Assembly: GCA_016708025.1 (NCBI GenBank)
Contig: JADJGQ010000004.1
Coordinates: 1-64,000 of the forward strand
DNA length: 64,000 bases
Source: a bacterium
Lineage (GTDB): Bacteria; Zixibacteria; MSB-5A5; GN15; FEB-12
Direction of reading: 5' to 3'
Every line of letters starts with the position of its first letter. The first letter of the stretch is position 1. Made by a program: the position numbers and the translations under genes. A model generated the notes under the pieces. It saw only the letters and a program-made list of their open reading frames with translations. It did no database searches and was not told the DNA's origin. Shown here one piece after another: positions 34,405-44,284 of the stretch.

Positions 34405-37400
34405 TTACTGGATGATGAACTTACCCACCGGGCACGGGCCGTAGTGGAAGTAGTAGTTCACCAGGTAAGTGACGTCAGCACCGTTGATCAGGCCGTCGCC
34501 GTCCACATCACCGAGGTGAGCAAACGGAATGGCGCCCGGACCGGAGCCGGCAACGTTGTCAGCCAAAGCAATAATGTCAGCGAGGTTGACCACGCCGTCA
34601 TTATTGATGTCACCACGACCATAACCAACCCACTTGTTCAGCAGGGTGGCCAACGGAGCGTAGTGCGAAGTGATTTCCGGATCAACAACATTCATCGCGA
34701 AGTGGGCGATCGCGAACGAGACGGAATCTCCGCCTGCCGCAAAGCTCTTCTCGACGAACGTCGCAAACACGTCTTGGTCATCCGCAGAGTGCATGCTACC
34801 CTGTGAAGAACCGCCGATCGGCTGGTTCATCCAGAAGTAGGACGAATCGGCGAAACCGTTACCGCGAGCGGTACCACCGGTCGAAGGAGAGGTCATGGAC
34901 TGGGCGCGAGCCAAGGCCTTGACGTTCTTCAGCGGAGTGTACTCGTCGCCGGCGCAACCGCCGCCAAACGGCAGCTTCACCATACCCCAGACCTTCTGAG
35001 GAGTAGGCGCAGTGATATCCGCGCCGTAGGTGAAGACCGTCGAGATCGTACGGTCGATACCAGCGGTATCCGGGTTCACGACGTCATAGTCAATACCAAC
35101 GCCGAACTTCCAGTTATTCAATTCCTGGCCGTTACGGGTCTTGACTTTCATGATTTCAACGGAGACATCATTCAGCATGGTATACGGAGCTGCAACATCA
35201 ACTGCACCGAACGTGCTCGTCGACACCACAAGACCCATGGTCGAGTCGTTGTCGAAGAACGCCGTTTCAAAGTTCAGCCAGTTCCACGCCGCCGCACCAG
35301 CGCCATCCGGATCGAAGACCTGAACGGAGTCAATGTAATCCTTGCAAACCAGGTTACCGGTCAGCGGGATATACGTGATACCGTCAGTCGTGATCGAACC
35401 AAGAGAGACGCCAGTCTGGAGAGCCGGCTTGCAATCATCATTGCAACGGTTCTGGTCAGCCTGCATAGACGTCCATGCATCAGCTTCCTCACCACCGCTC
35501 CACCAGTCCTGAGAGTTCAGAGCGATACGGCTACGGGTTACGCCGTAAACATATGTGCCCTGATAGAAGGAGGCTGCATCGCCCAGGATCTTGAAGTTAC
35601 CCGGGGTTGGGCCCCAGTCACCGGTACCCAAACGACCAGAGTTCGCCACGGACTGCAGGTTAGCAGAGCCGGCGCCGAACTTCAGGTGAGTGGTATCGAT
35701 CAAGCAACCGCCAACGAGGGTCACCATGATCTCGGGATCTGCCGTCACATCGTTCAGGAAGAAGTCCGGATCATCGGTGTCGAACGAAATGTAGAATTTG
35801 TTCGGACCACGTGGCAGAATAGCCTGGTTGACATCCAACACGATGTCGAACGTGTCGCCAGGATTCACTGTCAGCGGAAGGGTCGCGGCGCCGTTAATGT
35901 ACGGCGGCATCGCCAAAGCCGCACGATTCATCGAACGTGAGTTCGCATCCACGCGCAGTTCGTCGTTAGCCGTCACCAGGCCGGATCCTTTGAACGCCTT
36001 CGTAGAACGGTCGGTCAACTGATCGGCGATGGAGGCAGCGCGATCGGATACGTCAAAGTCGCTCCACTGGCCGACACCCGGCCCAACGGATCCATTCGAC
36101 GCGAGGTCGATCGTGTATGTACCGGTCACGGTCGCGCAACCAGTGTTCGTATAGATAGCCGGCAGAGTCACCGGGAAGCTCGGCGCGTTGCCGAACGAAA
36201 CCGGCGTCGTCGGAGTATAGTCCATGATCTCGAGACGGCCGCGATCCGCGCCTTTTTCAAGGGCGATCATCGAACCGGCAAAGGTACCAAAGACTACGAT
36301 ACCATCCTGCGAGATCGCTCCACCCGCGCCAGCGCTGGTGAAACCAAGTGACAGGTGGTCAATACGACGATGGAAAATTTCGTTGCCGTCGGCGGCATCG
36401 AAACAGGAGAGATAACCATCGGAGTTGAACAGGTAGATCTGAGCATTGGTCCCGTCACCTTCGCAGGTCATGAAACCGTTACCCAGAGTGGAGCCGGTCG
36501 TCTTCGCCACGCCGCCGTCACTGATCCAGTTGATACCGCCAGTGAAGCGATTGTGCGAAATAACCGTGCCGCCCAGCGGAGTGCTCGTCCAGGTCGAACC
36601 ACCAGCCACGATGACGGTCGTCGCGTGCATCATGATGTTGGCCGCCGGATTCAATCCGCCGCCCTGATACGTATGCTGAGTCGGGGAGACCGCTACGACA
36701 TCAAACGTCGCCGCGTCAAGAATGTACAGCAATCCTTCATCGTCAAACACCGGAGTGAAATACGAAGAGGTCACGTACACCTTGCCAGCATACAACGCCA
36801 GCTGATCGGCAAACGTCTCGTTGGTCGAACCAAGAGTCGAAGTACCTTCCAGCGGACCATCAACTGACAACTGACGCTGGATAGCGCCGGTCGCCGCGCT
36901 GAGCTTGTACACGTCGCCGTCCGGGATTCCCGGAGGAGCCGCGATCGTCGCGGTGTACAGGCTGGCGCCGTCAAACGCCAGGTTACGAACAGGGTTCGAA
37001 ACCAGCGTGGTACCCCACAGCTTGTTACCAGTCTCAGCGTCAGCCGCTAAGATCTGGGACATCTGAGTACCAAAGAAGACCATGTCGGTGCCGGCAATGT
37101 TGGCCACGACAGGGGCAGACCAGTTTGTAAAGCCTGAAGCTACTTCACCAGCGAGATAACCCTTGGCGATCGCGTTGGCTCCGCGGAGATCCCAGAGAAC
37201 TGGGAAGCCGGGCTCCATCAAGACTGCCATCATCGAGCTACCACCACCATAGAAGAGAACCGGTTTCGGAATGCCGCCCACGTCGATCGTCGCGATCGTC
37301 GGGGTCGAGCGAACCAATGACACTGCCACGTAGTACGGGGCAACGTTACCGGTGAAGGACGCCAGCGAAAGGCCGGTGTTCAAGCTGAGAATGTTGATCT

Positions 37401-39539
37401 TAGAGTTCTGAACGCAAACCACAAACGTATCCCAAATGATCGGAGCGTTCTGCTGAATGGCGCCGCCACCCGCAGTGTTGCTGCCGAAACCAGGATCCGT
37501 ATAGGTCCACTTGATATTCAGATCGCAATAAGCGTCAGAAAGAGGCACGCCAGAGTGTCCGGTGCGAGCATAATCACCGGCGTTGGTCGGCCAATCCGCC
37601 GCTACGCAAGTCCATCCAGGAATGATGACCGAGCAGAAATCAACTTCGATGACCATATTCTCCTGGTCGCCAGGGCCAAAGATATCTTCTGAGCTGAAGT
37701 ATCCCGGACCAAGCACAGGGACGAGGAAGCGAGCGCCGCCGTTAACGTACGGGCCGGCTCCATCATCTGTGATCATGCGAAGGGTGTCGCCTGCCGCTGT
37801 CCCTGACGAGACGTTGGCATAACCGACAAAGAAGTCACCGAGAACCTGGAAACCACCAGGGATTACCACTTCCGTCCACCCAGCCGCATTAGGAGCAAAG
37901 TTCGGTGTGATGATGGTATTCCACATCATCGCGCCAGGATCAGCGCCGCCATCGGACATGATCCGGAGATCCATTTGCGGAAGCACTGGGGTAATTGCAT
38001 CGAGTGTCTTGTTCGTCGCAAGCACGCGGATCTTGTCGACGCGATTGATCACGTCGGCATTAACCTTCTGGTAACCTTCCAGAAGACCGGCAGGACGCAT
38101 CGTGTACGCCCAGGTCGGTGCGGTCGCGTAGAGAACTTGGCTCTCGCAATTGTAGAATTCGTCCTGACAAGTATAACCACGGATCAAGAAACCAGCATCC
38201 GGGAAACCGGCGGAGTCAGCCCAGAAGGAGGCTACGCCAGTACGGGTCCAGGCATCACCAGGGGCGGTGAAATTCAACGACCCGCCGGTTTGAGTCTGGG
38301 CACCCCAGTTGTTGGTCGCCCAACGCAGTACGCCGTCGGCCGGAAGATCACTGGTCATTTTCAGAGCCAGGTGATACGGTCCGGAGACAACGAGATTAAA
38401 CGACGAGAAATCAACATTAATGACCTGCCACTTCGGGCCCGGGCCGGCCGCAAAGCCGCCGTTCGGGAAGAGGCCAATGCCGGCAGGTACATTCACCGTC
38501 GCCATCGGAATCCCATCGGGATTGCCGAAGCCATCGTCACCCATCACCATAACATCCACGCCGTTGGTGCTTGAGCCACTATAGACATAGCCCCATGCAT
38601 CATAAACGAGGTGCTGTAGCTGAACGACCTGCAGAGTCTCGGGGCCGGCGGCCACGAAACGCTGAGCCCATCCATTGAGGGTAGCGCCAAAGAATGTCGG
38701 ATCCGGGGTATCCCACAGATAAACCGATCCGCCAAACGGCGAATTCAGGTTACACACCGTGTAAACTTCACACTGATGCGGGGACATCCAGTTATCCAAC
38801 TGGAGACCAAAAGCGGAAAGCATGTCCATCCAGCCCAGGTAGTAGTAGTTCGAACGAACGTTGTTCGAAGGAACACCAGCGCGGAAAGACAGGGAGTCAC
38901 TGATCACCGCACCCGTACCGTATCCGAGGGATACGTGGTACTTCGGAGCATCGATGGTGACCGGAGTCGTCATCGGGAAAGTGAACCACGTCGCCGCGGA
39001 CACGTTCGGCAATGCATACTCTTCGCTATAAATGAGGGCATCCGGGAAACCGCCCGCGTCAGACCAAATGCTGACACGAACCGGGAGACCCGGGACCGCC
39101 GCTGCGCGCTTCGCGTAACGGATAACGATATCGATTTCGTCAATAATGGCGACGTGGTCCAACTGCTGGGCACCATCGAACATCACTGAGAATTCGTCAC
39201 CGATATACGCACCAGTCAACGGATCCGCATCATACAGGTTGAGGCGATATGCCGTCGTATTGGTGAGATAATAGTCCTGGTAATAGCAGGCTACGGTATC
39301 GACGTCCGACTGACTCGGGCGCGGTCCGACCGGCGTATTATCCGGAACAGGGAGCAGAACACGGCCTGGGGTGCTGATCTCTCGATCACGGAGATTGTTC
39401 GCTCTATCGGGGGTTGCACCACCGAGAGGCTGAAGTCTCTCTTTTGAGCACCGGTCGGTCCGATGTCTGAAAATGCTGTACCGTTCAGGGCCAAAATAAG
39501 ACCCAAAACGAATACCGCGGTTAACAGTCTTTTTAACAT
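34405..39539 (-). CDS. Giant secreted protein with PQQ-like propeller and C-terminal dockerin, one frameshift
   Basis: A strong site (AAGGAGG, five bases before ATG 39539) starts a signal peptide (MLKRLLTAVFVLGLILALNG, then TAFSD). One base near 39440-39450, in an AAAAGAGAGA run, shifts the frame: the signal frame stops at 39291, while the other frame continues upstream of the annotated TTG at 39219 without a stop back to the shift point (…RPSQSDVDTVACYYQDYYLT). Restoring it gives about 1,710 residues. Features include repeated beta-sandwich domains, a PQQ-like propeller (ILAADAETGNKLWGTTLVSN, VYKLSAATGAIQRQL), and a C-terminal dockerin (GRGDINNDGVVNLADIIALA, then LGDVDGDGLINGADVTYLVN). It is probably a highly expressed cell-surface or extracellular protein. 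Confidence 0.82.
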
Positions 39540-39612
39540 TAATTCCTCCTTAAAAAAGGAATAGGTGAAATCGCCTTCTGAAGTCCGGAGCACGGCCTAA
39601 CCGATATATCGG
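39540..39612 (-). promoter_or_regulatory. Leader of the giant secreted gene: strong ribosome site and palindrome
   Basis: AAGGAGG at 39545-39551 (minus strand) lies five bases before the ATG. CCGATATATCGG, a perfect 12-base palindrome at 39601-39612, is a possible operator or promoter element. A similar quasi-palindrome lies right before the gene at 15778. Confidence 0.55.
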
Positions 39613-40358
39613 CCAATTGGACGTTCCCCATAATCTCTTTGTGTCTAGGGAAATGTGAGATCTTAACTTCAGGCCACGAATTCATGTGTTATTCCCATCT
39701 TGGAGTCAGGAGCCTCCCGCTTCAGAACTGCCCTACTGGGGAGTGACTCCTAAGTATATAGCCGTGTGAAAATTCGAATCGCTTCTGAATGCTCGATACA
39801 GGTAAGAACTGATCGATACCTCCTGCTGATTATCCACTATGGGTTTCATGTTACTGTTGTTGTTGCAGTAAATAGTGGATAGAAGCGGTAGACGCAGGAC
39901 GATCAAATGGGGTGCACTCGGTTCCGCAGGACTTTCCGATCAATAACAGCAAAACCGTCATCAATGCGGAACCACCCTGCTGAGGGGGTCCGAGATCACG
40001 TTATCATTCGTTCGTCTGATATAAGAGAAGGAATCTTTGTCGCAACCAGTTACAATTTTGGCTCTCGAACTAGCTGTGACTTACACACACTCAGCCAGTA
40101 AGGTAATCTTTTCCGCTTTTTTGTCAATACCTTATTGATCAACATTTTCCACATTTTCACATTATCTGAACGGGGGAGAAGTACAGCAAAGTACAGAACC
40201 CTCCCCCTCCCACAACCTCCCCCCACCACTAGTCCACATATAGAGAGAGTGCTGGAGCATGGTTCAAATGCTCCTTCTATATAATGTACACCCCTCTCAC
40301 CGGCCTCATCGAAGGGGGGAGGCGTTGCATGTCTGGGGAGGGGGGAGAGTGGTTCAAG
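39613..40358. other. AT-rich, structured gene-free region
   Basis: About 750 bases without a credible gene. It holds two perfect inverted repeats near each other: TATCCACTAT/ATAGTGGATA at 39831-39840 and 39872-39881 (31-base gap), and GGTTCCGCA/TGCGGAACC at 39920-39928 and 39965-39973 (36-base gap). A further stem TAAGGTA/TACCTTA lies near 40100 and 40130. A 7-bp hairpin (GGAGCAT/ATGCTCC) lies at 40254-40274. A small structured RNA is possible; none was recognised. Confidence 0.5.
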
Positions 40359-40890
40359 TTGCGTCGGGTCCTGCTTCGAAGCCGACTGCCCGCCTCTTCC
40401 CTTTGATCGCCGGTAGGGGAGAGCCGTAGGTCGGTGTTGAGGGCGACATCATAGGAACTCTCGACCTATGCTGCCACTCCCCTCAGCCCGAAACCCGACA
40501 TCTTACTGGATCAGGAGATATGGTAGAAGTTGGATAGGGCTAAGCAAGTTGCGTCGGGTCCTGCTTCGAAGCCGACTGCCTCCTGCTCACCTTTGATTGC
40601 CGGTAGACGAGAGCCGCTTCGAAGTGTGACCTGACGCCTCTTACCCGGGAGCACGCTTTCACCGGAGCAGGCTCCGTCAGTTCTCGCGCTCGTTCTTTTG
40701 AGAAGACGGGAGCCGCTTGAGAAGTCCAGCGAGCACTAGGAACTGACGGAACTTGTGAAAACAGATGTCATGGATAGGGGCCAAGCTTGTTGCGTCGGGT
40801 CCTGCTTCGAAGCCCACTGCTTGCCGCTTGCCGTTGGTCGGCGATATCTGCGACTCGCTTCGAAGTGTGACCCGACGCTCCCCCTCCCAT
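40359..40890. repeat. Cluster of family C and B interspersed repeats
   Basis: Family C (GCGTCGGGTCCTGCTTCGAA ... CTTCGAAGTGTGACCTGACG) occurs three times: 40361 (5' half only), 40551-40637 and 40792-40877. Between the last two, 40674-40753 is a family B-like element (CCGTCAGTTCTCGCGCTCG ... GCTAGGAACTGACGG type ends with one changed base on both arms, T for G and A for C). Covarying ends suggest that base pairing of the arms is maintained. Confidence 0.8.
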
Positions 40891-41029
40891 CTTATCCACA
40901 CATTATAGTAGTCCACATCCCCCGCCCAACCACCCAACTTCGCTTTCCGCCGCGCCTGCCGCAAACTACCGAACCGACCGGACGAAACGTTATTGACTTG
41001 GATTCTGAAAGAGCGGTCATTACCGACCA
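40891..41029. other. Short region before the SbcC-like gene
   Basis: Contains one TTATCCACA sequence at 40892-40900 (DnaA-box consensus) and no visible strong promoter. No gene recognised. Confidence 0.35.
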
Positions 41030-43441
41030 ATGCGCCTCAATTCTGTGGAGATCTCCAACTACCGGGTGATCCGACATGCCCGGATCGAACTGGCCGATCA
41101 GATGATCGGGATCATCGGACCCAACGGTTCCGGCAAGTCGAGTCTTGTCGAAGCGATCTCGTGGGCGCTGTACGGTCATCAGGTAGCACGCTCCGGCAAG
41201 GAAGAGATCAAGTCCGGCTTTGCGTCTGCCTCCGATACCTGCGCGGTCGAACTCTCGTTTGAACTCAAAGGTGAAAGCTACCGCTTGATCCGACGGTTGG
41301 TCGGCAAGTCCGAACGCTCCGAGGTTGAGCTGTATCGCGCGGGAGCATCGGAGTCGATCGGCATCGCCGAAACGCGCGGTTATATTGAATCGCTGCTCGG
41401 TCTGGATTGGCGCGGCTTCCTCACTTCGTTCCTGGCCCGCCAACAGGAACTGAATGCTTTAACCGACCTTCAGCCATCCAAACGGCGTGAACATCTGGCC
41501 GGCATGTTGGGGATCGACCGGATCGATCGGGCCACCGAATCAGCGCGCGATAGCGCCCGCCGCGAAGCCGATCGTCTGCTCCTGCTCAACGAACAGGTTG
41601 GCTCCCGCGACACCCTCGCGCAACGGATATCGCAGCTTCGGCAACAGTCGGGAAGCCTGACCGCAGCGGTGGCATCAGCCGCCGGAGCATCGACGATCGC
41701 CCAGCAAAATCTGGCCTCGCTGACCGCTCTGCTCCGGGAGCAGCAAGAGCGAGAAACCGCCTGCTCCCGCTGGGAAAACCAGCTCCCGGCGATCGCCCAG
41801 TCGGAGCATCTGCTGACCGAATCCCGCGCCCGCTATACCGAGGATCTCGCCACCATTGCCGCGGCCCAATTGCAGATCCCGATGCTTGAATCCGATGTCC
41901 AGCGCCTGGCCGAATCCCGCGCCGAACTGATCCAGCTTCGCCAACAACAGACCTCCGAAAGCTACCGTCAGCAATCCCGCCAGCAGCTAGCCTCGGCCAA
42001 CGAAACAGTCGCGGCCGCCCAACGAACGATTGCTGACCTGACCAACCAGATCGAACTGGTCGACCAACAGCGGTTGAGTATTCCATCCAACCTCGCCGAT
42101 CTGTTGGATCAGGCGCGCGCCGAACTGGCGGCGTGCCGCGACCGCGTGGTTCAACTGACCACGCAACGCGACGCGCTAACGGCCGCGATCCGCAAGTTGA
42201 CCAAACAGGCCGGGTCGCTTTCGGAACTTGGACCGGATACAAAATGCGATCGATGCCTCAGACCGCTGACCGCGCATGACCTCGATCAGGTCCGAAGTCA
42301 TCTAGCCGAAGAACAGGCCGCGGTTGCCGAAGAGATGGCGCAGCTCGAACTCGAACTGCAAAACGGAATCCGAACCCGCACCGAGATTGAAACCCGGTTG
42401 ACCGGACTTGAACGGTTGTCGCAACAACAGTCCGACCTGATCAACCAACAAACCCGCCTGACCGCCGAACTCGGAAAGCTCGAGCAACAACGCATCGCCG
42501 CCGAAGACCAGATCAAGATCGTCACCGCCCAACTTGAGCAGTTCGGGGATCTCTCATTCGACCCGGCCCGGCTGGCACAACTTGAACAGGAGATCCCCCC
42601 GCTCGAACTTGCCGAAAGCAAACTGCATCAACTTCGGGCCGATCTGGCGCGACGTGACCGGCTGGAGTCCGACCTTGCCGCCACCGACCAAAAACTGGCT
42701 GACCTTCGAACCGAGGCCGAAAAGATACGCGCCGAGATTGCCGCGATCGGTTTTGACCGGACCGCGCTCGACCAGATCCAGCGCGATTGGCATCACGCCA
42801 ACGAAACGGCCGAGTCGGCCAAGTCAGATCTGATCCGGGCCGAGCATGCCCGCGACCTGGCCAATCAGGAGATAACCCTGACCGAACAACAGCTCGGACA
42901 GTTTGAGCAGATCAGCAAAGAGATCGAGCAGAGCCGTCAAGCGCAGTTCCGATCCGAGACCCTGGCGCGCTTGCTGTCGGATTTCAAAAAACATCTGATC
43001 GCCCGGATCCGCCCCCGCCTGGCCGAACTGACCGGCCAGTTATTAGCTGACATGACCGATGGCCGCTATACCTTGGTGGCGCTGGATGAAGAGTACCGGC
43101 TCCGCCTGAACGACCTCGGGCAGTTCTACGGGATCGAGCGATTCTCCGGCGGCGAGACCGATCTGGCGAATCTCTGCCTCCGGCTTGCCATCTCGCAGGC
43201 GCTGACCGAGTCGGCCGGGATGGACCGCTCGTTTGTCATGCTCGATGAAGTCTTCGGCTCGCAGGACGAGGCCCGCCGGGATCTGGTGGTGCAGGGGTTG
43301 ATCTCATTGCGGGGACGGTTCCCCCAGATGATCCTGATCACCCATTTTGAGGAGCTGAAGCAGAAAGTGGAAATGCTGGTGGAACTGGTCCCGACGAGAC
43401 ACGGATGGTCCGAAGTGAGGGTGAATGGCGCGGTCGCGTAG
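41030..43441 (+). CDS. sbcC: SbcC/Rad50-type SMC ATPase
   Basis: This 803-residue protein is a double-strand-break repair ATPase normally paired with the SbcD/Mre11 nuclease. It has Walker A GPNGSGKSS (residues 30-38), a long coiled coil, the zinc-hook motif CDRC at C406-C409 (ELGPDTKCDRCLRPLT), the ABC signature FSGGE near residue 705 and Walker B FVMLDEVFG. It is shorter than E. coli SbcC (about 1,050), as in many Rad50-like forms. No SbcD gene adjoins it. It overlaps the nuclease gene downstream by 17 bases. Confidence 0.93.
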   Translation: MRLNSVEISNYRVIRHARIELADQMIGIIGPNGSGKSSLVEAISWALYGHQVARSGKEEIKSGFASASDTCAVELSFELKGESYRLIRRLVGKSERSEVELYRAGASESIGIAETRGYIESLLGLDWRGFLTSFLARQQELNALTDLQPSKRREHLAGMLGIDRIDRATESARDSARREADRLLLLNEQVGSRDTLAQRISQLRQQSGSLTAAVASAAGASTIAQQNLASLTALLREQQERETACSRWENQLPAIAQSEHLLTESRARYTEDLATIAAAQLQIPMLESDVQRLAESRAELIQLRQQQTSESYRQQSRQQLASANETVAAAQRTIADLTNQIELVDQQRLSIPSNLADLLDQARAELAACRDRVVQLTTQRDALTAAIRKLTKQAGSLSELGPDTKCDRCLRPLTAHDLDQVRSHLAEEQAAVAEEMAQLELELQNGIRTRTEIETRLTGLERLSQQQSDLINQQTRLTAELGKLEQQRIAAEDQIKIVTAQLEQFGDLSFDPARLAQLEQEIPPLELAESKLHQLRADLARRDRLESDLAATDQKLADLRTEAEKIRAEIAAIGFDRTALDQIQRDWHHANETAESAKSDLIRAEHARDLANQEITLTEQQLGQFEQISKEIEQSRQAQFRSETLARLLSDFKKHLIARIRPRLAELTGQLLADMTDGRYTLVALDEEYRLRLNDLGQFYGIERFSGGETDLANLCLRLAISQALTESAGMDRSFVMLDEVFGSQDEARRDLVVQGLISLRGRFPQMILITHFEELKQKVEMLVELVPTRHGWSEVRVNGAVA

Positions 43442-44099
43442 AAAAGGGAAGAAGCTTCGCAAACTGACCTGGCTGGTCGCCGGGTTGATTGTTGTGTCGG
43501 CAGTTTCATACCGTTATGTCGAGCAGGTCGGCCATGACCGACCCGCCCGCGAGTCGACCCGGTTTACAGTCAAAAAAGTGGTCGATGGTGACACGGTCGA
43601 ACTGACCGGCGGCGACAAGCTGCGGCTTTTGTCTGTTGACACCCCGGAAAAAGGGGAACGGTTCCACGACGAGGCCCGCGACCTACTGGCTCGCCTGACC
43701 AAAGATCGGCCCGCCAAAGTGGAATATGCCGATACCCGCCGCGATAAGTACGGACGGTTGCTGGGCTACCTGTATGTCGACGATACGCTGTTTGTGAATC
43801 AGGCGCTGGTCGATTCCGGATTCGCTTATGTTTATCTCTTCAAAGATAACGATCGTGACCGAAGTGAGGTGCGCCACCTGATCGAGGCACAGCGACGGGC
43901 GATCGAGCGGAAGCAGGCGCTGTTTGGATTGTCGTACGAGCGGGAGGAGTATTATGTCGCGAACGCATCCTCCTTTCGTTTGCACCGTCCGGGGTGCGAA
44001 TCGGTCAGTGATATCAAGCCGCACAATGTTCGACGGTTCGCCACTCGGGAAGAGGGGATAGGGGAAGGGTTATCCCCCTGCCGCAACTGCAAACCGTAA
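43425..44099 (+). CDS. Membrane-anchored thermonuclease-family protein with C-terminal zinc-knuckle domain
   Basis: This 224-residue protein has a basic N-terminus and one membrane helix (WLVAGLIVVSAVSYRYV, about 15-31), then a staphylococcal-nuclease domain: VVDGDTVEL, LLSVDTPEKGE, RRDKYGRLLGYLYVDD, VNQALVDSGFAYVY. The C-terminal 45 residues (SFRLHRPGCESV ... GEGLSPCRNCKP) carry the H-x-C and C-x-x-C pattern of Ada-type metal-binding domains. The overlap with the SbcC-like gene suggests a shared DNA-processing role, probably outside or at the membrane (inference). Confidence 0.88.
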   Translation: MARSRRKGKKLRKLTWLVAGLIVVSAVSYRYVEQVGHDRPARESTRFTVKKVVDGDTVELTGGDKLRLLSVDTPEKGERFHDEARDLLARLTKDRPAKVEYADTRRDKYGRLLGYLYVDDTLFVNQALVDSGFAYVYLFKDNDRDRSEVRHLIEAQRRAIERKQALFGLSYEREEYYVANASSFRLHRPGCESVSDIKPHNVRRFATREEGIGEGLSPCRNCKP

Positions 44100-44122
44100 G
44101 CCCGTTCTTCGCTCCACCGATA

Positions 44123-44147
44123 GGGCAGACGGGGACGTCTGCCGCTC
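44123..44147. repeat. Family A repeat
   Basis: Reverse-orientation copy of the GGCAGACG...CGTCTGCC inverted repeat between the nuclease gene and the dockerin protease-like gene. Confidence 0.8.
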
Positions 44148-44284
44148 AAAGACAAAAGGCAGCTCATCCATCACGCTCGACTTCATTCCTTGACTATTCT
44201 GGTCTATTAGGTATATTTTATCAGTCGCGGGTTTCGACATAACCCACCCAGTCGCCATCCAACATTTTCGGCCAGGAGTTCACA

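Noticed and set aside
39907..40101. Small 64-codon frame as a gene
   Set aside because: No ribosome site, no domain, and it runs through one of the perfect inverted repeats.
40254..40274. A tRNA T-arm-like GGTTCAAAT at the hairpin
   Set aside because: Stem is 7 bp with a 7-base loop, but no acceptor, D-arm or anticodon arm can be matched upstream.
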